Shown: one piece after another, positions 25,002-33,505 of the stretch
Position numbering within the stretch: the stretch's first letter is position 1
Layout of the letters: each line of letters begins with the position of its first letter
Assembly: GCF_049537125.1 (NCBI RefSeq)
Contig: NZ_JBMVQY010000003.1
Coordinates: forward strand, 484,991-548,990
Length of the DNA stretch: 64,000 bases
From: Limisphaera sp026417315
GTDB lineage: Bacteria > Verrucomicrobiota > Verrucomicrobiia > Limisphaerales > Limisphaeraceae
Reading direction: 5' to 3'
Translations under genes and position numbers: made by a program
The notes under the pieces: model-generated
Told to the model about the DNA's origin: nothing
Databases searched by the model: none
The model's input: only the letters and a program-made list of their open reading frames with translations

Positions 25002-26513
25002 GTGGAGGGCAGGCCCGAGCGGCGAGGGGTCCGTGGTGGCGACGAACCTCGGGCTGGTGCGGGGCAGTCCGGAGCGGAAGCAGTCGGAGCTGCCCTCCGA
25101 CTTTGTGGCGCAAAGCCCAAGGCTTTTGGTTTGGGGGGCATTCCACCGTTTGTGCCCCGGATTCCAGAATCCGAGCAAAATGGCGGTTTCGTTTCGTTTT
25201 CCCTTGTCGGGGACGGTCCAGCATCGTTCACGGCTTCCGGAGTCGTTGAAAACCCGAACTGCGCCACCTCGACCGCCAGGCTGACTCAACCTTGTGCGGG
25301 ACCGGCGGTGGAGGTAGCGTCGGGACGTGGAGAACCGTCGGGTGCCGGGGATGAGCTACAGGGCGGGCGATCGGCCAGTTGGCGTCGGGTCGACGGGGCA
25401 TACGATGCGCTGGACCGGCGCATCCGGCAGACCGGCAACGTGATGAGCAACGGGATCTGGGTGTTGACGGAGGACCTGAAATTCGCGAGCGATCCGGGGT
25501 GGTTCGGCCGGCCCGTCGCAGTGTTGAACGCGACGAACAACGCACTGGTGCGCAGCTGTGTTCGGGGCGTCGATCTCACCGGCACGGAAGCTGGCGCTGG
25601 CGGGGTGGGTGGTCTGCTCTGGGTGGGGGTGAACAGTGGTCCGGCCTCGGGCACGCATTTTGTGGCGTACGACGGCTATGGGAACGTATGCCAGTTGCTC
25701 TCTGCTTTCACCGGCACGGAGACGGCGCCCTACAAATACGGTCCCTTCGGCGAACCTCTCCGCACCACCGGCCCTGCCGCGCCCTTCAACCCCTTCCACT
25801 TCAGCATAAAGCAAACCGACACTGCAACGGGGCTGGCGCTGTGTGAATACCGGACTTACAGCACGGGCTCAAGGAGGTGGTTGAGCCGGGATCCAGAGGA
25901 AGAGGGCGTTGCTTGGAACTCGCACGGCTTCCTCCGGATTGCAACGCTCAGTGACTACGACCCATTAGGATTAACCAGTTGCGCGATTCATTGTTGCTGC
26001 GGCGCCACGGCGTCTATCCCGCATGAAGGTGGATGGTGTGGCGCTTTGAAGCGATTGAAAGACAGGTACCCTGGCAGGTTAGCGTCAAAGGAAGTATTCG
26101 GGCCCGCGTCGCCGCATACCCAAAATGTCGCCGAATCCGAAGTCGCCGCCAGGCTGAGAAGAACGTTCTTGGGCAAGAACAGAGGCAAGCCATGTCCTGA
26201 CCGGCGGCCTCTTACGGGCGCGGGTCCTGTTGGTCGCCTGAAGGAGTTTTTCTGTGAGCGTGGCAACGGAAGCGCCCGCTTTGTTGGCGGGGCCGATGGT
26301 GATGTCTACATCATGGGCTACGGATGCTCGGGTGCGGTCGGAAACATTGGGCTGGAGTATCGCAACCGGAACCCCACATCCCCAGAAGCTCCATTATACC
26401 AGTCCATTCGCGAATCTTGCGATCCAACGGCGCCCGGCCTCCAGTGCTCGAACCATATGAATGAGGAGTTCTGGTGCGAAATGCACGAGTGCATTTTCTG
26501 CTTTGGACCATGA
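25002..26513 (+). CDS. Rhs-family C-terminal fragment with a unique Cys-rich tip
   Basis: The frame is open for 503 codons, but the start is not credible: only residues from about 120 on are Rhs-like. They run YDALDRRIRQT, LNATNNALVRSC, VDLTGTEAGAGGVGGLLWV, HFVAYDGYGNV, YKYGPFGEPLRTTGP, NPFHFSIKQTDTATGLALCEY, RRWLSRDPE and a worn DPLGL, which normally ends the Rhs core. The remaining ~179 residues (325-503) form a unique tip with 13 cysteines, including HCCCG and HECIFCFG, matching no toxin family I recognise. Upstream, remnants of further Rhs repeats occur in another frame (25059-25145), so this is the surviving end of a larger, decayed gene. The stop overlaps the next start (ATGA). Confidence 0.65.
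   Translation: MEGRPERRGVRGGDEPRAGAGQSGAEAVGAALRLCGAKPKAFGLGGIPPFVPRIPESEQNGGFVSFSLVGDGPASFTASGVVENPNCATSTARLTQPCAGPAVEVASGRGEPSGAGDELQGGRSASWRRVDGAYDALDRRIRQTGNVMSNGIWVLTEDLKFASDPGWFGRPVAVLNATNNALVRSCVRGVDLTGTEAGAGGVGGLLWVGVNSGPASGTHFVAYDGYGNVCQLLSAFTGTETAPYKYGPFGEPLRTTGPAAPFNPFHFSIKQTDTATGLALCEYRTYSTGSRRWLSRDPEEEGVAWNSHGFLRIATLSDYDPLGLTSCAIHCCCGATASIPHEGGWCGALKRLKDRYPGRLASKEVFGPASPHTQNVAESEVAARLRRTFLGKNRGKPCPDRRPLTGAGPVGRLKEFFCERGNGSARFVGGADGDVYIMGYGCSGAVGNIGLEYRNRNPTSPEAPLYQSIRESCDPTAPGLQCSNHMNEEFWCEMHECIFCFGP
25288..25905 (+). repeat. Direct duplication of the Rhs core, copy 1
   Basis: This stretch matches 27338-27955 at a constant offset of 2050 bases, with near-identity from about 25340 to 25790 and weaker similarity at both ends. 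Both copies share the same frameshift between the AGDRP and SWRRVDGAYDAL parts of the Rhs repeat, so the frameshift predates the duplication. Confidence 0.85.
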
Positions 26514-26893
26514 GATGTGTTGTCGTCGCATGCGTTGCGCTGATGCTTTGGGTGCCTGGTTGCGGATCCAACAGGATTCCGATTGCAGGTTCGTACTATC
26601 TTGAGAAATTCCCTGAAAACGGCCTGTTTTACCTGCGGAAGCGCGGTGATGACTCAGTAGGCGGAGTATTTGATGGCCATGTACTGCAGATTGGGGCAAA
26701 TGAATGCGTGGTGGTCGCATATGTGAGGCGCCTTTACCGTGGGGATCCCGATGGCTGGTACGTGCTGCAGGTCCCAAGGGCTAAAGTATTCGGGCCGTTG
26801 AGCGCATCCGAGCTCCAAACTATTTGCAGGGCACATGACATAACCTGTGAGCCGGTGGAGAGGTTTTACAAGGAAAAGAAATCGTTGAGGTGA
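26510..26893 (+). CDS. Small lipoprotein, possible immunity partner of the Rhs tip
   Basis: A protein of 127 residues from the ATG at 26510, which overlaps the Rhs stop as ATGA; an in-frame ATG at 26474 is a weaker choice. The N-terminus is a lipoprotein signal: MRCVVVACVALMLWVPGC, with the lipobox ending at Cys18. The mature part is a compact beta-rich domain (GSYYLEKFPENGLFYLRK, VGGVFDGHVLQIG, WYVLQVPRAKVFGPL) that resembles DUF3997-type small lipoproteins. Base composition is visibly less GC-rich than the neighbouring chromosome. Position directly after a polymorphic tip suggests an immunity function, but this is inference. Confidence 0.55.
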   Translation: MRCVVVACVALMLWVPGCGSNRIPIAGSYYLEKFPENGLFYLRKRGDDSVGGVFDGHVLQIGANECVVVAYVRRLYRGDPDGWYVLQVPRAKVFGPLSASELQTICRAHDITCEPVERFYKEKKSLR

Positions 26894-27233
26894 ACGTCAT
26901 GTCCGTCGGATTCGCGTGTGCTGCTCGCGAAGGCCAGAGGGCTCCGGCGACCAGCCGCTGGCTGGGTGCCGGCGTCAGCGCGGAGGGGGGCCGGAGTGCC
27001 GTGCGATCCTGAGTAGTAGTGTGCCCTTTGTGGGAGGAATATGGTGACCGCAGGCCGGAGCGCTGCGCGATCCAATGAACCGAAAGGCGGTGAGGAAGCA
27101 CGGGACCCAGCAGGGTTGGTAACAAGCGGGACGCCTCCAGTTGAAGCTCGGCCGCGCTCCTGAGTTGGGGGACCACAAGTAGGCGATTCGCGTGGCCGCC
27201 GGACCTGGCAGGGCATGGGTGGGGTGGCGAACG
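26894..27233. other. Spacer between the two Rhs copies
   Basis: About 340 bases with no gene. The sequence is irregular and probably consists of relics; I see no terminator or promoter. Confidence 0.4.
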
Positions 27234-28075
27234 CCGGGGTCGTGCGGGAGGGTGCGGAGCGTGTGCAGTCGGAGGTGCGGGAGGACTTTGTGGCGCAGAG
27301 TCCGGACACGCTGATTTGATCTCTGGCGGGGGATGGCAACGTTGTGCGGAACGGGCGGTGGATGTACTGTCGGGACGCGGCAAACCGTCGGGTGCCGGGG
27401 ATGAGCTACAGGGCGGGCGATCGGCCAGTTGGCGTCGGGTGGACGGGGCATACGATGCACTGGGCCGGGGCATCCGGCAGACCGGCAATGTGATGAGCAA
27501 CGGGATCTGGGTATTGACGGAGGACCTAAAATTCGCCAGCGATCCGGGGTGGTTCGGCCGGCGCGTCGCAGTGTTGAACGCGACGAACAACGCACTGGTG
27601 CGCAGCTGTGTTCAGGGCGTCGATCTCACCGGCACGGAAGCTGGCGCCGGCGGGGTGGGTGGTCTGCTCTGGGTGGGGCTGAACAGTGGTCCGGCCCCGG
27701 GCACGCATTTTGTGGCGTACGACGGCTATGGGAACGTATGCCGGTTGCTCTCTGCTTTCACCGGCACGGAGACGGCGCCCTGCACATACGGTCCCTTCGG
27801 CGAACCTCTCCGCACCACCGGCCCTGCCGCTCCCTTCAACCCCTGCCGTCTTGGCACCAAACGGAACGACACGGCCACTGGGTTGGTTCTGTAGGCATAT
27901 CGTCCCTACAGCCCACGATTGGGGAGATGGCCAGCCAGAGATCCGATGGGGGATAAAGCCTTCTTCACGCATGACGTCGCGCGGAAGCCCCTGCAGGAGG
28001 TGTTGATCCTCAGCCAGCAAAGATTGTGGACGGAATACGGAATCCTCCGCAATGCCCCCCAACGGTGCAATTGAC
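27234..28075 (+). pseudogene. Second Rhs core copy, broken by stops and a frameshift
   Basis: The relic begins with AERVQSEVREDFVAQSPDTLI, stops at a TGA (27317-27319), and resumes as SLAGDGNVVRNGRWMYCRDAANRR, a recognisable Rhs repeat. A frameshift moves it into the frame of 27316-27894 (DALGRGIRQTG, LNATNNALVRSC, YGPFGEPLRTTGP). At 27892-27894 a TAG interrupts the expected GLVLYAYRPYSPRLGRW at the tyrosine; the same frame continues as AYRPYSPRLGRWPARDPMGD and ends at a TGA near 28074. The core cannot be translated as one protein. Confidence 0.8.
27338..27955 (+). repeat. Direct duplication of the Rhs core, copy 2
   Basis: Partner of 25288-25905 at an offset of 2050 bases. It has accumulated an in-frame TAG and several replacements around the C-terminal core (for example CTYGPFGEP instead of YKYGPFGEP). 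Confidence 0.85.
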
Positions 28076-28646
28076 AAAGATGATTTGGCTTGCCGACCTG
28101 ACACCTGTGACGATCGGAAGCTGACGTTACTGACAGTCACATCAGTTGGGGCCCCGTGAGCGGCACTCGGTGCCAACGAAGACTTGGAGGCTTTACGCGA
28201 AAGATGTTGCAGGGACGACTACGCCAGCAACCATATGTTTGTTCGTGTTCGAATTGGGGTGGGGTGAAAATCCGCATTCACGGTTAGCGGTGGTGGGGTT
28301 TGGTTTGCAACGCAGTGTGTCCCGTGAAAGGCGCATACCGGATTCGGTCGCATAACCTCCGCAGGCATCGGTATCTGGGGGACTCTCGGAACAGTCTGGG
28401 CGCATACGCCTCACACCTGCCAGAATGTGAGCGGCCTGGGCACGGGCATGACGCTTCGATTGGGACGCCTGTTGGCTACTGGAATCCGCAACCTGCGCTC
28501 TCCATGCCGTAGCCAGGTGTCCTCAGGTGGCTTATGACATGCGAACGCGCGCAGTTGAATCGACGTCGTGACGTGTTTGTGATGACTGATATCTTGTTGA
28601 TTCTCCTTTGTGGTACGACCCTAACCGTGCTTTCCGTGTGCCAAGG
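28076..28646. other. Probable remains of the second Rhs tip
   Basis: About 570 bases of lower GC content directly after the second Rhs core, where a tip domain would be. Fragments such as TGFGRITSAGIGIWGTLGTVW can be read near 28340-28400, but no frame is intact and nothing can be assigned to a family. Confidence 0.35.
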
Positions 28647-28916
28647 ATGAGAGAGGACTCCACACGCCGGCTTTGGGAAACCGGGACCGCCAAGGTGGCG
28701 GTCCTCTCGATCGTCGCCGTGCTTACCTGTTTCCTGCCGGCGGCGTGGGTATTCGTAGGGAACGGCTCAGAATCCAGACGTTGGAGGCGGCTACTACCGT
28801 TCTGTATCTTCCGAAGTTGTGGCGGGCTGGGGCGGGCCAGGCTGGTGTCGTTGCTGGCCTTTGGCACATTGGTGGGACTGTGTGGGGAGTTCTGCATCCC
28901 TATTCCGCCCATGTGA
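28647..28916 (+). CDS. Possible small two-helix membrane protein
   Basis: A frame of 89 residues from the ATG at 28647 (also open to a TTG at 28608). Two hydrophobic segments are visible: KVAVLSIVAVLTCFLPAAWVFV and LVSLLAFGTLVGLCGEFCI. An AAGG touches the ATG, too close to be a good ribosome site. It lies where an immunity gene for the second Rhs tip would be, so it could be an orphan immunity protein, or a chance frame. It matches no family I recognise. Confidence 0.3.
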   Translation: MREDSTRRLWETGTAKVAVLSIVAVLTCFLPAAWVFVGNGSESRRWRRLLPFCIFRSCGGLGRARLVSLLAFGTLVGLCGEFCIPIPPM

Positions 28917-29380
28917 CCTCAATCCGAAGCGGCTGCCGCGCCATGAAGTGTGAAGGAACGTTGCGCCGCTCAGGCCGGGCGATGCGGGTTGGCCACTGGC
29001 GCTTGCCGTACGGCCCGGGATGCTCCGTCTTCGCCGCGGAGTGCGGGACGTCCAGGGCCAGAGCTTGGGCCGCATCCTGCCCTGGCAACCGCCGGCTCTG
29101 CCCGCTCCTTGGGTAAGAGACTCCAGCCGGGAGAGGTGGCAGGCTTTCGGGAGCAGCGCCATTTGTGGCACGGGCGGTGTCTGCGGACAATAAAGTCGGG
29201 TGCTTAGCGCTCTGGAGGCCCGTGGCCTTCGACGGATTCTGGCCCTGTGCACGGCCCTGACGGCTGGCGGCTGGCAGGGCTTTGCCGCCGCCGCGGCTGC
29301 GCCCCGCGGCCTCGGGGCATGCTGCTATGCGCTCCTCAAACTCAAGCATACCATCTGCAGCAGATGGCAGGCTGCCAGCC
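28917..29380. other. Relic-rich spacer with palindromes
   Basis: No gene is supported. The 3' end contains a 17-base palindrome (29351-29367) and an overlapping 11-base one (GGCAGGCTGCC, 29366-29376), right at the 3' edge of the transposase relic, so they may derive from the end of the insertion sequence. Confidence 0.4.
29351..29376. repeat. Overlapping palindromes beside the IS relic
   Basis: CCATCTGC-A-GCAGATGG (29351-29367) is a perfect palindrome and overlaps GGCAG-G-CTGCC (29366-29376). They could form adjacent hairpins. Confidence 0.5.
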
Positions 29381-30180
29381 CTAAGCAATCCGCGCCAGCG
29401 TCCGGTCCCAACCCGGGTGGCGAATCCGGCGCAAGCCATTGACCGTCTGAATTCCTCCAAAGTCCTCTACGCGCTTCCGAATGCCCTGACGGAGCCGGTC
29501 GCCCGGCCGGTTCGTCGTGCGCCCGTCCAACCCCGGCACCTGCAAGCTCTGCTTCCAGGCCGCGTGCACCGCAATGCGCCGCGGCGGACTTTCAAGCACA
29601 GAATCCGTCCGGGGCGGGGCGTTGTCCGGCGCCACTGTCTTGACCCCACGGCGGCACGCAAGGCTGCACGGGTCTGCCGCTGCCGTAGGGCCCCCCCGGC
29701 TCCGGTTCGGTTAATGAGGTCATGGATCACGAAGTCGGCGCACGGGCTGTTGCGGCTCTCCATCCGCATGGGAGCGCCGAAGCACAGTGTGGCCTCTTGG
29801 CTTTTGGCGTTCCGAGAAAGCACGGTCTCTGGATCGGTCCGGCTCGGATGCGTGCCGTTGCGGCGCGGTTCCCCGCGAAAATGGATCGTCGAATCGCCCG
29901 GGTCTTCGTCCCCGGCAGCTTGCAACTCCGCGCGGTCCGCGCCGTCTTTGCACACGAAGCTCTCAAGGCGGGCCGGGAATGGGAGGAGCACCCCGTCGGC
30001 AGGGGAGGGTTCGTCGCGGTCCAGCCCTCCTGACGCGACAGACCCGAGCAAAGACCTGGTTGGCCACCTCGGCCGAGAGCACTCGGTCGTCGTTCTTGGC
30101 AAAGACGCTGGGGTCGAAACTCCTTTCGCTGAATTCGCGGTCCCGGAACCAGAATTGCTGGATGGGCTGCTCGAGGATCG
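29381..30180 (-). pseudogene. IS5-type transposase relic in three frames
   Basis: On the minus strand, pieces of one DDE transposase occur in order but in different frames. Near 30175-30038: FSERSFDPSVFAKNDDRVLS, like the N-terminal FDPxVFxKNRDRLL block. From about 30042 to 29719: VCKDGAD, then FRGEPRRNGTHPSRTDPE and EATLCFGAPMRMESRNS, like the RSNETHxSTTDPE and EAKLxxxGHxLMENRNG blocks of IS5-group transposases. Near 29539-29384: LDGRTTNRPGDRLRQGIRKR and GGIQTVNGLRRIRHPGWDR, like the C-terminal IDGRTTRHPGY, QRIRKRIEE and GLRKTRHRG blocks. Two frameshifts and several lost residues make it inactive. Confidence 0.8.
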
Positions 30181-30240
30181 TCGTCCCTGCAGTCTTGACG
30201 CACGCCGGGGTTCCGATGTGCCAGATGCGGTGTCCGGCGC

Positions 30241-30369
30241 ACTTCAGTTTCTCGGACATTCCCGGAAGCCCGGCGAAATTTCGAGCGTCTTGGGCACGCG
30301 AGGGCCGAGGGGAAAGAACCTCTTCTCGGGATTTTCGAATCCGGGGCTCAAAGACTGAAATGTGTCCCA
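30241..30369 (-). repeat. Dispersed ~120-base repeat, copy 2
   Basis: Co-linear and same orientation as the copy at 24181-24306. On the minus strand it begins CACATTTCAGTCTTTGAG, followed by CCCCGGATTCG. It sits between the transposase relic and kdsA, marking the right edge of the island. Confidence 0.5.
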
Positions 30370-30393
30370 CCCCGGTGGGGCGTTCGGCTTGTG

Positions 30394-30422
30394 TTTACAG
30401 GGGGCGTCGGGCCTGCTACAAC
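30394..30422 (+). promoter_or_regulatory. Promoter of kdsA, very short leader
   Basis: TTTACA (30394-30399) and TACAAC (30417-30422, preceded by TGC as an extended -10) are 17 bases apart. The -10 box ends 11 bases before the ATG, so the leader would be about 5 bases. Confidence 0.5.
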
Positions 30423-30433
30423 GCCAAGCCATC

Positions 30434-31249
30434 ATGACGCAGACGCAATTGTGGAAGAGTTTGTCGAACCGGCGCCGATTGTTCCTCATCGCCGGTCCGT
30501 GTGTGATCGAGAGTGAAGAGCTTTGTCTGGAGGTCGCCCGCACGTTGCGGCGGACCTGCCGGCAGCTCGGCATCCCCTACGTGTTCAAGGCGAGTTTCGA
30601 CAAGGCCAACCGGACGAGCGCGGATTCGTTTCGGGGGCCCGGTCTCAAAGCCGGGCTGGCCATCCTGGATCGGGTGCGCCGGCACGTGGACGTGCCCGTG
30701 CTGACGGATGTTCACAACGAACTGCAAGTGGGTGCGGCGGCCGAGGTGGTGGACATCCTCCAGATTCCGGCATTTCTATGTCGGCAGACCGACCTGGTCC
30801 AAACCGCGGCGGCCAGCGGGCGCATTGTGAACCTGAAAAAGGGGCAGTTTTTGTCCCCGATGGAGATGGAACAGGTGGTGGCCAAGGCCCGCAAAGCCGG
30901 CGGGGAACGGCTCTTGTTGACAGAACGCGGCAGTTGTTTCGGTTATCAAAACCTGGTGGCGGACATGCGCAGCATTCCAATCCTGCAGCGGCTGGGGTTG
31001 CCCGTGGTGTTCGATGCCACGCACTCGGTGCAACTGCCCGGGGCCGGTGGTGTGGCCTCTGGCGGCCAGCGGGAGTTTGCTCCGGTACTGGCGCGCGCGG
31101 CGGTCGCGGCCGGTGCGGACGGGTTGTTCGTGGAAACGCATCCGGATCCCGATCGCGCCCTGAGCGACGGGCCCAACATGATTCCACTGGCGGAGATGCC
31201 CCGGCTGTTGCGGCAGTGGACGGCCCTGTTCGAGGCGGTCCGCTCCTGA
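30434..31249 (+). CDS. kdsA: 3-deoxy-8-phosphooctulonate synthase (Kdo8P synthase)
   Basis: Condenses phosphoenolpyruvate with arabinose 5-phosphate to Kdo 8-phosphate, the committed step of Kdo synthesis for the LPS inner core. The 271 residues carry the family blocks LIAGPCVIES, FKASFDKANRTS, VLTDVHNELQ, DILQIPAFLCRQTDLV, LLTERGSCFGYQNLV and FVETHPDPDRALSDGPNM. The frame is open upstream to 30362, but the ATG at 30434 begins the conserved part and suits the promoter. The usual phosphatase kdsC does not follow; an lptA/lptC-like gene and lptB lie downstream. Confidence 0.95.
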   Translation: MTQTQLWKSLSNRRRLFLIAGPCVIESEELCLEVARTLRRTCRQLGIPYVFKASFDKANRTSADSFRGPGLKAGLAILDRVRRHVDVPVLTDVHNELQVGAAAEVVDILQIPAFLCRQTDLVQTAAASGRIVNLKKGQFLSPMEMEQVVAKARKAGGERLLLTERGSCFGYQNLVADMRSIPILQRLGLPVVFDATHSVQLPGAGGVASGGQREFAPVLARAAVAAGADGLFVETHPDPDRALSDGPNMIPLAEMPRLLRQWTALFEAVRS

Positions 31250-31601
31250 TCTCCGGGCCCGGCTTTCGCCAGGGACGGGTTGAGAGATCCGTCATGCAAC
31301 CCTCCGGTAGATCTTGCTGGAAGCCCGGGCATCCAAGTTGGAAGCTGGGGAGGTGACCCTGCGCCGGGCGGCGTCGGGCCGGAGGCAGCCCGGCCATGCA
31401 GGCATGGAGAGGTTCGATTTGAACGTGCCGAGGTGCGAACGTCGGGCCGTGGCCGGGGCGGATGATATGCCGGTGGCACCGGCGGGTGGCTCATCGCGTC
31501 GCAAGTCCGCCACGGCAGCCGCGCCGTGGGGCCGACACCGCCGAGGCGCTGTTCCGTGCGCAGGGGCCTGGAAAGGGGCTGCCAGTCATCTTTTGGATTC
31601 C
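31250..31601. other. Spacer between kdsA and the lptA/C-like gene
   Basis: About 350 bases. The downstream frame is open back to 31314 without conserved sequence. I see no separate small gene, promoter or terminator. Confidence 0.4.
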
Positions 31602-33461
31602 ATGAAGCTTTGGCATCCAGCCCACGGGAGAAGGCTGACCCGGGCGGCCTGTGCGGGGTTGTTGAGCCTGTGGGCGTGCGGGCTCGCCCCGGCTGCCGAA
31701 CCGCTGGTGCTTCCCGGCGTGGTGCTGAAGGATTTCGTTTGGCCGGACTACTACCCGCCACCCCGGGAGAAACAGCTTCGATTTCGTTTGCAGGCTGCCG
31801 AAGCCACGCCGGGGGAGGGTGCCTGGGTCCAGGTGCGCCAGGTGACCCTGGAGCGTTTCAGTCCGCAGGGACAAAGCGAGCTGAGGGTCCGGGCCGAGGG
31901 CTGCCGGTTCCATACCGGCACCCAGGAAGCGCAATCGGCGGGTCCGTTGGAACTGGAACTGCAATCGGGTCGTTTGCGACTCGAGGGGGTGGGTTTCCTG
32001 TGGCGGCAGAGCAACACGTGGTTGGTGGTGTCCAACCGGGTCAAGACGGGGTTGCGGGGCGGCTGGCTGCCGCGACCGGGCACGGCGGCCGCTGCGACGG
32101 GCGGGGGCGAGACGGCGGCACTGGAACAGGTTCAAATCGGAGCGGACCAGTTTTTTTATGACGGTCAGCGCGGCCAGGCGGAGTTCCGGGGGCGGGTGCG
32201 GGTCGCCGGATCCAATCTGGTGTTGCGATGCGAGCGATTGTATTTCGACGTGGCCGGTGGGCCGGAGGGCCAGATTCGCCAGGTGCGGGCCCAAGGGTCT
32301 GTAGAGTTGGAGGCGGAGGGGTGGAAAGCGCGCGCGGCAAGCGCCACGCTGCACCCGGTTCAGCAGCAGGTCCATCTGGAAGGCGGCGCGCAATGGGAGC
32401 GAGAGGACGGCACGGGTGCGGCCGATGAAATGGAGGTGACGCTCGGCGCGAATGTTCTGGAAGCGCGGGGCAATGCCCGGCTGACGCTCGCGCGTGCGGC
32501 CGGGGGCGTTCTTCCCCGACCCGCGCTTCTCAGCACGGGCGCGGCTACCAGTCCGACCCGGCTGGAGGTTCAGTGTGCGCGCTATCGATTGACGCCCGAG
32601 GGCGCGCATTTTGAAGGGGCCGTGGTGGTTCAGGAGATGCGGCCGCAGGGGGCGCCGGCCCGGCTTGAATGCGCGGAACTGGAGGTGACCGCGTCGGCGG
32701 AAGGTCAGTTGGCCGCCATGGATGCTCGGGGTGCGGTGAACTTCCAAGACGGCCCGCTGCGTTTGACCGGACGGCGTGTCACGTACGAGGCTGCGCGAGG
32801 TTGGGTGGAAGTGACCGGGCCGGCCACCTGGCAGGATGGCCCGCGCTCAGGCTCGGGGGACCGCTTGTGGATGGATGCGACCCGCCAGACCTTTGGCGTC
32901 GAGGGTCGAGCCCGGGTGCTCTGGCCCCGACCGGCCACCGGGGCATTGTTGGGTCTGGCGGGACCTCCGCCGGGCCGGGCCGGGGAAGACGGTGCGGTTC
33001 CGCTCCGATCCGAATCCACGGATGAGGCCTCCGTGGTGCACGTGCAATGTGCCGCTTACGCATGGTCGCCGGAGCGGCTGCAATTCACTGGCGGGGTTCT
33101 GGTGGAAGACCCCCAGGTGACGCTCACGTGTGGGCGTTTGACGGTGGAACGGCTCCAAGAAGAGGGGAGCGGCCCGGACCTTACTGCCGAGGAACAGGTG
33201 GTCATCACCCTGCACAGCCCGGGCCAACCGCGCGTGACGGCCACTTGTGAGCAGGCCGTTTACTTGGCGCAGACGGAACAGTTGCGGCTGACGGGCCAGC
33301 CGGTGATCGAACGGGAGGACGGCAGCCGGTTTACCGCCGAGGCGATCGAGTACCACCGTTTGACGGGAGTCATCTCCACTGTCGGCACCGTGCGGGCGCG
33401 GGTCGAGTCGGCCGACGGCCCCTTGACCAACGCGTTGCCGGGGGTTCCCTGGCCGCGGTGA
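31602..33461 (+). CDS. LptA/OstA-like (possibly LptC-LptA) periplasmic LPS transport protein
   Basis: A protein of 619 residues. A signal peptide ends near residue 30 (LLSLWACGLAPAAE). An LptC-like segment may occupy about residues 40-140. Repeated OstA/LptA jelly-roll strands follow, such as IGADQFFYDGQRGQAEFRG, LRCERLYFDV, VQCARYRLTPEGAHFEGAV and FTAEAIEYHRLTGVI. Standard LptA has about 185 residues, so the jelly roll is much extended and may form a long bridge between the membranes. The ATG at 31602 gives a proper signal peptide; the frame extends upstream to 31314 without conservation. lptB follows after a 44-base gap. Confidence 0.75.
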   Translation: MKLWHPAHGRRLTRAACAGLLSLWACGLAPAAEPLVLPGVVLKDFVWPDYYPPPREKQLRFRLQAAEATPGEGAWVQVRQVTLERFSPQGQSELRVRAEGCRFHTGTQEAQSAGPLELELQSGRLRLEGVGFLWRQSNTWLVVSNRVKTGLRGGWLPRPGTAAAATGGGETAALEQVQIGADQFFYDGQRGQAEFRGRVRVAGSNLVLRCERLYFDVAGGPEGQIRQVRAQGSVELEAEGWKARAASATLHPVQQQVHLEGGAQWEREDGTGAADEMEVTLGANVLEARGNARLTLARAAGGVLPRPALLSTGAATSPTRLEVQCARYRLTPEGAHFEGAVVVQEMRPQGAPARLECAELEVTASAEGQLAAMDARGAVNFQDGPLRLTGRRVTYEAARGWVEVTGPATWQDGPRSGSGDRLWMDATRQTFGVEGRARVLWPRPATGALLGLAGPPPGRAGEDGAVPLRSESTDEASVVHVQCAAYAWSPERLQFTGGVLVEDPQVTLTCGRLTVERLQEEGSGPDLTAEEQVVITLHSPGQPRVTATCEQAVYLAQTEQLRLTGQPVIEREDGSRFTAEAIEYHRLTGVISTVGTVRARVESADGPLTNALPGVPWPR

Positions 33462-33466
33462 GTGCA

Positions 33467-33496
33467 CTGGCGTCGCGGAGCCCGGCCTGCTAGTGT
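33467..33496 (+). promoter_or_regulatory. Possible internal promoter of lptB
   Basis: An extended -10 (TGC-TAGTGT, box at 33491-33496) ends 9 bases before the GTG start. The -35 (CTGGCG, 18 bases upstream) is poor. The spacing matches the leaderless pattern elsewhere. Confidence 0.35.
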
Positions 33497-33505
33497 GGCG
33501 CTGCC

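Noticed and set aside
24607..25224. A 205-codon minus-strand frame left of the Rhs copy
   Set aside because: It runs antisense through Rhs relic sequence and noncoding phrases and has no recognisable domain.
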